Source: Draconibacterium sp. (GTDB taxonomy: Bacteria > Bacteroidota > Bacteroidia > Bacteroidales > Prolixibacteraceae). From it: DNA of 5,662 bases. Within the stretch, counting starts at the first letter, position 1. Every line of letters begins with the position of its first letter. The notes under the pieces are model-generated. The model saw nothing but the letters and a program-made list of their open reading frames with translations. It did not search any database and was not told the DNA's origin. The stretch is from assembly GCA_030595485.1 (NCBI GenBank), contig JAUVDE010000247.1:1-5662 (forward strand). The letters are read 5' to 3'. Shown here piece after piece: positions 1 through 5,662 of the stretch. The translations under genes were made by a program, and so were the position numbers.

Positions 1-821
1 GTTGCAGGTAAAATATTGCTTTCGGCAATTGGTTTTAATTCGCCGTGTCGGTCAAGTATGGTTTCAGTAACCTCTTTCCAAGGCCAAACTTTATTTAGCG
101 AGCCAACCATAAAACCAGCTAAAACGGCAATGGTTAGGTTGTGGTATTTTTTTAGCAACCACGAAAGTACATTCGAGAAAGCAATAATCCCGACTGCTGC
201 ACCTGCCATAAACGTGCCAATAACTGCAATTTTCATGTCGCCAACAGCTTCCAAAATAAACTTGTACATACCCAGTAAAACCAGAATGAAACTTCCTGAA
301 ATTCCGGGTAAAATCATAGCGCAAATGGCAATGGATCCCGAAAGGAAAATAAACCAGTAGTTGGTATTCGCTTCGGCAGGTGTTATTACGGTGATAAAAT
401 AGGCAATGGCAATTCCGGCAATTCCGGCAATCACGCTTCCAATGTCCCATTTTTTAATAGAACGAGCAACGTAAATGGCCGATGCTACGATTAATCCAAA
501 GAAAAATGACCAAACCAAAATAGGGAAGTTGTTCAGCAAATACTCCAAACCTTTTGCCAATGAAAAAATGCTAATACCAATTCCGATAAGTACACTAATT
601 AAAAAGCTGCCGTTAATGGCTTTCCAGAATTCGGCGAACTTGCCCGTAAAAAACAATTTAATGGCATTTACGTTTATGGATTTTATGGAGTTAATTAGTT
701 CTTCGTAAATGCCTGTTATAAAAGCAATTGTTCCGCCCGATACTCCCGGCACCACATCGGCAGCACCCATTCCCATTCCTTTTAATACCAGCGTAAAATA
801 GTCTTTAATTGTTCTGCTCAT
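1..821 (-). CDS. DUF368 membrane protein, polyprenyl-phosphate transporter (PopT) family; C-terminus cut by window edge
   Basis: Reading the minus strand from the ATG at 821 gives 273 residues with no stop before the window edge. The protein is a very hydrophobic multi-pass inner-membrane protein. The family hallmark is near the N-terminus: residues 14-43 include KG(M)GMGAADVVPGVSGG followed by TIAFITGIYEELI. A second related copy, MILPGISGSFILVLLGMY, lies at about 169-186, so the two halves look like a duplicated, probably inverted-topology, fold. DUF368 proteins of Vibrio cholerae and Staphylococcus aureus are known to recycle undecaprenyl phosphate across the cytoplasmic membrane for peptidoglycan and other envelope polymers; transfer of that role here is inference from the family. 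Family members are usually around 280-330 residues, so probably only a short C-terminal piece is missing. The start fits the conserved N-terminal motif spacing; there is no Shine-Dalgarno. It is divergent from the cupin gene. The family call is firm and the substrate less so. Confidence 0.93.
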   Translation of the reverse strand, partial: MSRTIKDYFTLVLKGMGMGAADVVPGVSGGTIAFITGIYEELINSIKSINVNAIKLFFTGKFAEFWKAINGSFLISVLIGIGISIFSLAKGLEYLLNNFPILVWSFFFGLIVASAIYVARSIKKWDIGSVIAGIAGIAIAYFITVITPAEANTNYWFIFLSGSIAICAMILPGISGSFILVLLGMYKFILEAVGDMKIAVIGTFMAGAAVGIIAFSNVLSWLLKKYHNLTIAVLAGFMVGSLNKVWPWKEVTETILDRHGELKPIAESNILPA

Positions 822-832
822 CTAGTTAAATA

Positions 833-875
833 ATTAATCATGAATGATTATTGATTAATGTGTTTGTCAATCAAT
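833..875. repeat. Overlapping AT-rich inverted repeats in the divergent spacer
   Basis: The 126-bp spacer (822-947) between the divergent DUF368 and cupin starts contains three interleaved perfect inverted repeats: ATTAATCA/TGATTAAT (833-840 and 852-859), AATCAT/ATGATT (836-841 and 844-849) and ATTGATT/AATCAAT (850-856 and 869-875). They share a TGATTA-like core, as binding sites for a dimeric regulator often do, and lie 12-54 bp upstream of the DUF368 start. They could equally be chance in AT-rich DNA. No convincing promoter was found for either gene. The best minus-strand -7-like box, TATTTTCG (plus-strand 888-895), has no matching -33 TTTG at the expected distance; for the cupin gene only a weak TACATTGA (927-934) is present. 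Confidence 0.3.
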
Positions 876-947
876 TTATTTGGATTGCGAAAATACAAAA
901 ACAAATCGTAATACATTATTGTTGTTTACATTGAAAAATAACTCAGA

Positions 948-1520
948 ATGAAACTTAGAATTACTTTAACATTACTGTTGGCCTTAAGCACTATTGTTAT
1001 GAATGCGCAAATAAATAATGAAGCCGAAATTGTTGTACTTCAATTAAATGAAAATGGGAACTTTCCCAATAACACGAAGTTGCCGGTTTTGCTTTATAAA
1101 AATGTATTTGGCGAATCGGTAAGTCCCGGGCAAATTGAAAATACCTTCAGTAAAAATAGCTGGGGTGGAAGTTGGCGAAACGGCGTGTACGATTTTTATC
1201 ATTATCATTCTACAGCACACGAGGCTTTAGGAGTTTATGGCGGCTGGGCCGAAGTTCAATTGGGAGGTGACCGAAGTAAAGTTGTTCGTATCGAAAAGGG
1301 AGATCTGGTGGTTCTTCCAGCCGGAACTGCTCATAAACGAATAGATTCGAGTAGCGACTTTGCAGTAGTTGGTGCTTATCCCGATCGACAAAAGTGGGAT
1401 ATGAATTATGGTAAAAAAGAAGAAGTGATAAATGCACGCCAAAATATTCTGAAAGTAGCTTTGCCTACTACCGACCCGGTTTTTGGTAAAGATGGGCAGC
1501 TGTTTGATTCTTGGAAATAG
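948..1520 (+). CDS. Exported cupin-domain protein, YjlB-like
   Basis: This 190-residue protein has a typical Sec signal peptide: MKLR, then a hydrophobic stretch (about 5-18), with likely cleavage after NA at residue 20. The mature part is one cupin barrel. Motif 1 fits G-x5-HxH-x4-E-x6-G exactly, with G79, H85, H87, E92 and G99. Motif 2 is G118-x5-P124-x-G126-x2-H129. The three His and Glu92 are the expected metal ligands. The surrounding sequence (YHSTAHEALGVYGG, LPAGTAHK, DFAVVGAYP, LPTTDPVFG, closing W189) matches the uncharacterised YjlB-type cupins (COG4297), which are normally about 160 residues and lack a signal peptide. It would therefore act in the periplasm or be lipid-free and secreted. 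Substrate and reaction are unknown. It is flanked by minus-strand genes on both sides and so is transcribed alone. There is no Shine-Dalgarno; the start is fixed by the signal peptide. Confidence 0.9.
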   Translation: MKLRITLTLLLALSTIVMNAQINNEAEIVVLQLNENGNFPNNTKLPVLLYKNVFGESVSPGQIENTFSKNSWGGSWRNGVYDFYHYHSTAHEALGVYGGWAEVQLGGDRSKVVRIEKGDLVVLPAGTAHKRIDSSSDFAVVGAYPDRQKWDMNYGKKEEVINARQNILKVALPTTDPVFGKDGQLFDSWK

Positions 1521-1522
1521 GC

Positions 1523-1564
1523 TTCGACTGCGCTCAGCCTGACGTCACAGTGAGCGAAGTCGAA
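1523..1564. repeat. REP-like GC-rich palindrome between convergent genes
   Basis: Fourteen-base arms TTCGACTGCGCTCA (1523-1536) and TGAGCGAAGTCGAA (1551-1564) are inverted repeats with one mismatch. Inside them lies the perfect palindrome TGACGTCA (1540-1547), with exactly the same centre (1543.5), so the whole 42-bp element folds as one long hairpin with a 3x3 internal bulge. It begins 3 bp after the cupin stop codon and is GC-rich compared with its surroundings. From memory, CTTCGACTNCGCTCAG...CTGAGCGNAGTCGAAG hairpins are widespread dispersed intergenic repeats in Bacteroidota and several other phyla. Only one copy is present here, so repetitiveness cannot be shown from this window. Placement between two 3' ends is typical of REP-type elements. 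Confidence 0.7.
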
Positions 1565-1579
1565 CTGTGATTATTTTTT
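1545..1579 (+). terminator. Possible Rho-independent terminator of the cupin gene
   Basis: The arms TCACAGT (1545-1551) and ACTGTGA (1564-1570) pair perfectly around a 12-nt loop and are followed directly by TTATTTTTT (1571-1579). This is the right layout for intrinsic termination of plus-strand transcripts about 25 bases after the cupin stop. The stem is only 7 bp with moderate GC. It shares bases with the REP-like palindrome, so the two hairpins exclude each other. On the minus strand no T-tract follows, so it probably does not terminate the TPR gene by this route. Confidence 0.4.
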
Positions 1580-1593
1580 GGAATTTTAGAAAG

Positions 1594-3006
1594 CTATTTC
1601 TCTTCTCTTCTAAATTCGTCGACCACTTTTTTTAGCCGTTTGCTTTTTAGCGACCTTGGGTAAATATCGAATAAATAATTGATGTTCTCGAAGTTCTGTT
1701 TCATGGCAACCTTAAGCCATTCGTGTGCTTCTTTTTGTTTTCTATTTCCTAGAAGAAGGGCTACCAAACGATACTTTAACATCGAATCGTCGTTATTTTT
1801 TATGGCCTGTTTAAGGATTCGAATTGCTTTATTAGTTTCCCCGCTATTTTTAAGCGTTTCCACCCATGTCAGCCAGGTTTCTGTATTCTCCGAATCGTGG
1901 CGGACACCTTGTTTGAAAGCTTTTAACGCTTGGTCCAGTTGCCCCGCGTCATTGTTCACTTTTCCAAGTGTAAGCCAGTATTCCGGATTTTTCTCGTCAA
2001 TTTTTATCGCCTTCGAAATAGACTCAATGCTTTGGTCAAACTTTTGTTCAATCCACATTAGTAATCCAATTCCAAACAAGGCAGTGTCGTTTTCCTTGTT
2101 TATTTTCAGTGCTTGCTCGTAATTGTATTTCGATTGTTCGTTGTCTTCCAGGTTTAAGTAACACTCGCCAATGTAACAATAGGCATCGTCATTTTTTGGT
2201 TCAATTTTCAAATATTCGTGGTATTTTTCTATGGCTTCGCTAAATCGCTCTGAGTTTGCCAAAGCATTGCCAATGTTGAAAAGTGCCATGTGGAAATTCT
2301 CGTTAATTGCCAAAGCATACTCGTAAGCAACAATAGCTTTATCGTGCATATTGGCTTTGTTGAATACAATTCCGAGATTGAACCACGCGGTGTAGTTGTA
2401 AGTGTCGTTATCAATAAACTTATTGTAATACTTTATGCTGTTTTTGTAATCGCCTAATTGGTCGAAAAAAAATGCCAGGTCATAGAGAGCTAAGTCATTT
2501 TTCGGATTTAGCTCAACTGCTTTTTCAAAATAATAAATCGCCTTTTTGATTTCGCCTACCTGCACAAACGCCGATGCAATGTGGTAAAGAATATCGTCTT
2601 CTTCTCCGGCAGCATGTTTTATGGCTTTTCGGAACGAAGCTTTGGCTTCCGGTTCTTTGCCCATAATTAACCAAGCCGATCCTTTTAACAAATGAATGTC
2701 AGGATTTCCCGTTTCAACATTCTCAGCAAAATTAAGGTATTTATGTGCCTCGTCGTATTTTCCTTTACTGATAAGGATTTGAGCATATTTCAAATGAAGC
2801 GGAATAGCATTCGGGTGAATCTGAATTCCTTGTTGTGCAGCAATTTCTGACGTGTTCAAGTCGCCTTCTTCAAGCAACTGCTCAACAATACCCTCGAATT
2901 CCGATACATCGAAGTACTTTTTTCGTCCAGAAACCAAAGAGCGCTTGAACGCACTCAATGCTTCACTTAAATCTTCTTCCCCCAAATTATCTCTTTCCTC
3001 GTTCAT
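1594..3006 (-). CDS. Soluble tetratricopeptide-repeat (TPR) protein, about 12 repeats
   Basis: The 470-residue product has no signal peptide or membrane segment, so it is predicted cytoplasmic. Residues 68-441 divide into eleven consecutive 34-residue TPR units without any insertion or deletion (68, 102, 136, 170, 204, 238, 272, 306, 340, 374, 408). A degenerate unit precedes them at about 34-67. Many units keep the TPR signature of Gly/Ala at position 8, Ala at 20 and Pro or Asn near 32, for example ALFNIGNALA...EAIEKYHEYLKIEPK. A charged, acidic N-terminus (1-33) and a basic C-terminal tail (KSKRLKKVVDEF) flank the array. Such a solenoid is a protein-binding scaffold; the partner is not evident. 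The ATG at 3006 follows a plausible promoter, without a Shine-Dalgarno. It lies 54 bp downstream of the DUF4301 gene on the same strand and is convergent with the cupin gene. The fold is certain and the function unknown. Confidence 0.93.
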   Translation of the reverse strand: MNEERDNLGEEDLSEALSAFKRSLVSGRKKYFDVSEFEGIVEQLLEEGDLNTSEIAAQQGIQIHPNAIPLHLKYAQILISKGKYDEAHKYLNFAENVETGNPDIHLLKGSAWLIMGKEPEAKASFRKAIKHAAGEEDDILYHIASAFVQVGEIKKAIYYFEKAVELNPKNDLALYDLAFFFDQLGDYKNSIKYYNKFIDNDTYNYTAWFNLGIVFNKANMHDKAIVAYEYALAINENFHMALFNIGNALANSERFSEAIEKYHEYLKIEPKNDDAYCYIGECYLNLEDNEQSKYNYEQALKINKENDTALFGIGLLMWIEQKFDQSIESISKAIKIDEKNPEYWLTLGKVNNDAGQLDQALKAFKQGVRHDSENTETWLTWVETLKNSGETNKAIRILKQAIKNNDDSMLKYRLVALLLGNRKQKEAHEWLKVAMKQNFENINYLFDIYPRSLKSKRLKKVVDEFRREEK

Positions 3007-3024
3007 TGGCTCAAAATGAGTTCG

Positions 3025-3054
3025 CGAAATTAGTAATTAACCCGTAAACACAAA
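3025..3054 (-). promoter_or_regulatory. Candidate Bacteroidota-type promoter for the TPR gene
   Basis: On the minus strand, TTTG (plus-strand 3051-3054) is followed after 18 nt by TAATTTCG (plus-strand 3025-3032). This matches the Bacteroidota consensus TTTG / TAnnTTTG with one mismatch in the -7 box and spacing about one base short. It ends 18 nt before the TPR start codon, implying a leader of roughly ten bases. If real, the TPR gene can be transcribed independently of the DUF4301 gene upstream. Confidence 0.38.
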
Positions 3055-3060
3055 AACAGT

Positions 3061-4587
3061 TTATAAATGTTGATCGCGTAATAAATCGTTTACTGTTTTT
3101 ACAGGATTGAATGTTTCAATTGGCACCTCAACAAATAGCGTGTTCCAATTGCTCATTGCACCATTCCAAAGTCCCGGTAACTCTTGTGCTTTCAACTCTT
3201 TCCCATCTTTCGATTTTGTTGAAATAAATCCGGTAGCCGGGTCAGTAAACTGTGATAAATCAAATTTTTCTCCTTTGTAGTTTTTAACAGCACACACCAA
3301 ATCAACTGGGTTAAAATGAGTGGCGTTAGTTACAATTTTTTGCTGCTGAACACTGCTTGGATCAATTTGCGAGCTTTCTACCACTTGAAGCGAAACTGTG
3401 CCATCGGCATTTTTAGCCCAGAAAGGACCACCACCAGGTTCGCCTTCATTTTTCACCATTCCACAAACCCGAAGTGGGCGATTGTATTTTTCTTTTAAAT
3501 AGTGGTAAAGTTCTTCTTTCTCAGTATAATACTGGTTTTCTGCAGGTTTGGTATTTAAAGTGTTTTCCAAAAAATTGGCAGCTTCTGCTAAAAATCCACT
3601 GTCTAAAGCCACATGGTGTTTTTCGTTTAATTCCTTTTGGTACCTGAAAAGTTTTTCCTGGTATTTTAAAAGTACACCAGCCAATCCTTTTTTATAATCA
3701 ACAGTTGGTTGTTTTAGTCGATCGGGTACAACGTTGTCAATGTTTTTAATGAAAATAACATCGGCATTTAAATCGTTTAAGTTCTCGATGAGAGCACCAT
3801 GACCCGCAGGGCGGAACAAACAAGTGTTATCGGCTTCACGGAAAGGCTCGTTGTTTAAATCAACAGCAATTGTATCAGTCGATGGTTTTTGTTGACTAAA
3901 CGAAACTTCAAATTCAACGTCCAGTTCATCTTCGTATTTGCTCTGAACTTCAGAAAGTAAATTTGCAAAAAGAGGCTGATGCTCGGGCGAAACTGTAAAA
4001 TATATTTTAACTTTTCCTTTGTTGTCTTTCGAATACAAAGCACCTTCAACTAAATGTTCTTCAAAAGGTGTTCTTGCTCCACTTTCGTACGAGTGAAATT
4101 TTAACATTCCCTTTGGTAAGGAACCATAACTCAAGCCCTTTTTATTCAGCAGATAATCTAAAAGTGTTTTAAGCGAAACATCGTCGCCACCATTTGTAAT
4201 AGCTACTTTTAGTTCGTCGGCAAAGGCAAATTTCTCAAGTTCTTCGGTATATTGTTTTATGGCTTTGCTTTTAGCGAAAACTTCCGACTCGTCTTCGGTT
4301 TCGCAAGCTTCCAAGGCTTCAAATAATGCTTTAAACATACGACTGGCTGCACCTGATGCCGGAACAAATTTTAAAGGTCGCGTACCCGATGCTACTTTCT
4401 CATCGAACAAATTTCCACGTTTAGCAAGGTCTTCTGCATTTAAGCGAATTATTCCTTCGCCAACCGATGCCGCATTTTCAATGCCTAAAAAAGGAAAACC
4501 TTGTTTGAAATTTTCAATTTGTGAAAGCACTGTTTGTAGGTTGCTTCCTCGTTTTTGTATTTGTAGTTTATCGTTTTCTGAGAACAT
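3061..4587 (-). CDS. DUF4301 protein, predicted nucleotidyltransferase-like
   Basis: The 508-residue soluble protein is full length for the DUF4301 family (about 510 residues, mainly Bacteroidota, function unknown). No signal peptide or membrane segment is seen. Conserved-looking blocks in order: KFVPASGAASRMFKAL (73-88), LPKGMLKFHSY (157-167), RTPFEEH (172-178), VKIYFTVSPEHQPLF (193-207), EVSFSQQKP (227-235), RPAGHGALIENLNDL (259-273), FIKNIDNVVPD (279-289), GMVKNEGEPGGGPFW (376-390), SLQVVESSQID (399-409) and HFNPVDLVCAVKN (424-436). I read these as the glycine-rich nucleotide loop, substrate loop, base-binding PxGHG and metal-binding NIDN segments of UDP-sugar pyrophosphorylases, so a sugar-nucleotide-forming or related uridylyl/nucleotidyl-transfer activity is inferred, not proven. 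It starts without a Shine-Dalgarno, is divergent from the radical SAM gene and is followed by the TPR gene. The family call is strong; the activity is a hypothesis. Confidence 0.88.
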   Translation of the reverse strand: MFSENDKLQIQKRGSNLQTVLSQIENFKQGFPFLGIENAASVGEGIIRLNAEDLAKRGNLFDEKVASGTRPLKFVPASGAASRMFKALFEALEACETEDESEVFAKSKAIKQYTEELEKFAFADELKVAITNGGDDVSLKTLLDYLLNKKGLSYGSLPKGMLKFHSYESGARTPFEEHLVEGALYSKDNKGKVKIYFTVSPEHQPLFANLLSEVQSKYEDELDVEFEVSFSQQKPSTDTIAVDLNNEPFREADNTCLFRPAGHGALIENLNDLNADVIFIKNIDNVVPDRLKQPTVDYKKGLAGVLLKYQEKLFRYQKELNEKHHVALDSGFLAEAANFLENTLNTKPAENQYYTEKEELYHYLKEKYNRPLRVCGMVKNEGEPGGGPFWAKNADGTVSLQVVESSQIDPSSVQQQKIVTNATHFNPVDLVCAVKNYKGEKFDLSQFTDPATGFISTKSKDGKELKAQELPGLWNGAMSNWNTLFVEVPIETFNPVKTVNDLLRDQHL

Positions 4588-4605
4588 GTCTTTTTGTTTT
4601 AATTT

Positions 4606-4613
4606 TAAAAATA
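4606..4613 (-). promoter_or_regulatory. Weak -7-like box upstream of the DUF4301 gene
   Basis: The minus strand reads TATTTTTA here, one base off TAnnTTTG, and ends 18 nt before the DUF4301 start, the same distance as the candidate box of the TPR gene. No -33 TTTG is found about 20 nt upstream. The support is position and partial consensus only. The rest of the 156-bp divergent spacer (4588-4743) shows no ORF, RNA gene or strong hairpin. Confidence 0.2.
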
Positions 4614-4718
4614 GCGAATTGCTTCTTGAATTAGAACGTATAATACTGAAGAAAAGATTAAAGTTTTCAAGATTTGTTGATAAGTTTCATCAAGCTCGCT
4701 CTACTTCTGAATTTTATC

Positions 4719-4726
4719 TATTTTTG
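4719..4726 (+). promoter_or_regulatory. Candidate -7 promoter element of the radical SAM gene
   Basis: TATTTTTG is an exact match to the Bacteroidota -7 element TAnnTTTG and ends 17 nt before the ATG at 4744. The -33 position (about 4695-4700) has no clear TTG, so this is a half-supported promoter. It implies a short A-rich leader of about ten bases without a Shine-Dalgarno. Confidence 0.38.
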
Positions 4727-4743
4727 CAAATCAAATAAAAATA

Positions 4744-5662
4744 ATGGGGCAAACAAAATATAGCTGGGGTCACGAACGGCGATATAACGATTTCTCAACC
4801 TACTTCCGGAATCTATTTCAGGAGCGGGTTCAGAAAGTTTCGATTGATGCCGGGTTTACCTGTCCCAACCGCGATGGCACAAAGGGAGTTGGTGGTTGTA
4901 CCTATTGCAACAATAAAACTTTTAAACCCACTTATTGTAATCTCGAGAATGGCGTATCAACTCAAGTAATTCATGGCGTAGAATTTTTCGCAAAGAAATA
5001 TAAGTCGATGAAGTTTTTGGCTTATTTTCAGGCTTATACCAATACTTATGCTCCGCTTGAAGATTTGCGAAAATTGTACGAAGAAGCCTTGCAACACCCT
5101 AAAATTGTGGGTTTGGTAATTTCCACGCGTCCCGATGCCGTAACTACTGAACTGCTTGATTATTTGCAAGAATTAAACAAGAAAGTATATGTAATGGTTG
5201 AGTTTGGTTTGGAATCTCATTTGGACCGAACGCTCGAAAGTATTAATCGTGGGCATACTTTTGCTGAATCGGTTTGGGCATTGGAAGAAACTGCTAAACG
5301 CGGAATAAATAATTGTGCGCACATGATTTTGGGACTTCCGGGAGAAAGCCGTGAAGAATTGCTGGAACAGGCAAAAGTGATTTCAAAATTGCCGATTAAA
5401 AACTTAAAATTGCATCAGCTGCAAATTCATAAACAAACACTGCTTGAAAAACAGTATGAGCAAAATCCTGAAAAATTTAAGCTTTATACTGCTGAAGAAT
5501 ATATTGATTTGTCGGTAGATTATTTGGAGTTTTTAAATCCTGATATTATTGTAGAACGTTTTGTTAGTCAGGCACCTGCCGATATGCTAATTGCCCCCAA
5601 GTGGGGCCTGAAAAACTTTGAGTTTGTAGCAAAAGTAGAAAAACGCTTGAAAGAGCGGGATA
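4744..5662 (+). CDS. TIGR01212/YhcC-type radical SAM protein; last residues beyond window
   Basis: The ATG at 4744 opens a frame of 306 codons that is still open at the window edge; the family is about 300-320 residues, so the gene is nearly complete. Hallmarks: RVQKVSIDAGFTCPNRDGT (28-46) leading to the cluster cysteines C40, C52 and C55. Their CX11CX2C spacing differs from canonical CX3CX2C but is normal for this family. Next come GLVISTRPD (123-131), VEFGLES (152-158), INRGH (167-171), HMILGLPGES (193-202) and LKLHQLQIHKQT (221-232), which belong to the Elp3-like radical SAM barrel. A short C-terminal domain follows. The protein should bind a [4Fe-4S] cluster and cleave S-adenosylmethionine; its substrate is unknown, as for E. 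coli YhcC. An additional Cys65 (PTYC) follows the cluster loop. It is cytosolic, divergent from the DUF4301 gene, and no operon partner is visible in the window. Confidence 0.94.
   Translation, partial: MGQTKYSWGHERRYNDFSTYFRNLFQERVQKVSIDAGFTCPNRDGTKGVGGCTYCNNKTFKPTYCNLENGVSTQVIHGVEFFAKKYKSMKFLAYFQAYTNTYAPLEDLRKLYEEALQHPKIVGLVISTRPDAVTTELLDYLQELNKKVYVMVEFGLESHLDRTLESINRGHTFAESVWALEETAKRGINNCAHMILGLPGESREELLEQAKVISKLPIKNLKLHQLQIHKQTLLEKQYEQNPEKFKLYTAEEYIDLSVDYLEFLNPDIIVERFVSQAPADMLIAPKWGLKNFEFVAKVEKRLKERD

Noticed and set aside
16..708. Open frames opposite and out of phase with the DUF368 gene (16-360 and 475-708 plus, 91-450 minus)
   Set aside because: Their products are low-complexity shadows of a gene with clear family motifs in another frame and show no recognisable domain.
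1679..2122. 147-residue plus-strand open frame antisense to the TPR gene
   Set aside because: It mirrors well-phased TPR repeats on the other strand, is rich in Phe, Ser and Cys, and has no domain or upstream signal.
3052..3100. Perfect 9-bp inverted repeat AAAAACAGT/ACTGTTTTT straddling the DUF4301 stop codon
   Set aside because: The loop is 31 nt and the stem almost all A/T, so it is weak as a terminator. About one such match is expected by chance in a window of this size and composition.
4638..4670. Minus-strand TTGAAA...TATTAT resembling an E. coli-type -35/-10 pair upstream of the DUF4301 gene
   Set aside because: The spacer is 19 nt, and Bacteroidota primary sigma factors do not use this consensus, so it is most likely chance in AT-rich DNA.
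4259..4738. 159-residue plus-strand open frame overlapping the DUF4301 start
   Set aside because: It is antisense to conserved DUF4301 codons over most of its length, and its sequence resembles no family; it is a shadow frame.
4784..4910. Non-canonical cysteine spacing (CX11CX2C) in the radical SAM protein as a possible defect
   Set aside because: This spacing is normal for TIGR01212/YhcC proteins, where an inserted NRDGTxGxGG loop separates the first two cysteines.

Overview
The window looks like chromosomal DNA from a member of the Bacteroidota. The DNA is AT-rich and genes are tightly spaced. None of the five start codons has a clear Shine-Dalgarno sequence; the leaders are A/T-rich instead. 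Two start codons sit just downstream of sequences resembling the Bacteroidota -7 element (TAnnTTTG), and one gene is a DUF4301 protein, a family I know essentially from this phylum. A marine or sediment relative of the Marinilabiliales/Prolixibacteraceae is my guess from protein style only.

Layout from left to right. (1) The left edge cuts a minus-strand DUF368 membrane protein of the polyprenyl-phosphate transporter (PopT) family; 273 N-terminal residues are present. (2) A 126-bp divergent spacer holds three overlapping AT-rich inverted repeats. (3) A plus-strand cupin protein with a Sec signal peptide follows. (4) A 73-bp convergent spacer contains a GC-rich REP-like palindrome overlapping a possible terminator. 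(5) A minus-strand soluble protein is made of about twelve consecutive 34-residue TPR units. (6) A 54-bp spacer carries a plausible promoter. (7) A minus-strand DUF4301 protein shows motifs in the order expected of a UDP-sugar-pyrophosphorylase-like nucleotidyltransferase. (8) A divergent 156-bp spacer precedes (9) a plus-strand TIGR01212/YhcC-type radical SAM protein that runs off the right edge probably within a few residues of its end.

I see no obvious joint pathway. DUF368 and perhaps DUF4301 could bear on envelope or sugar-nucleotide metabolism, but nothing in the sequence links them. No mobile element, CRISPR array, tRNA or rRNA is visible. The most promising lead is the nucleotidyltransferase-like motif series in the DUF4301 protein. 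The REP-like palindrome and the exported YjlB-like cupin come next. The rest reads as ordinary core genome, and I do not see a new multi-gene system.
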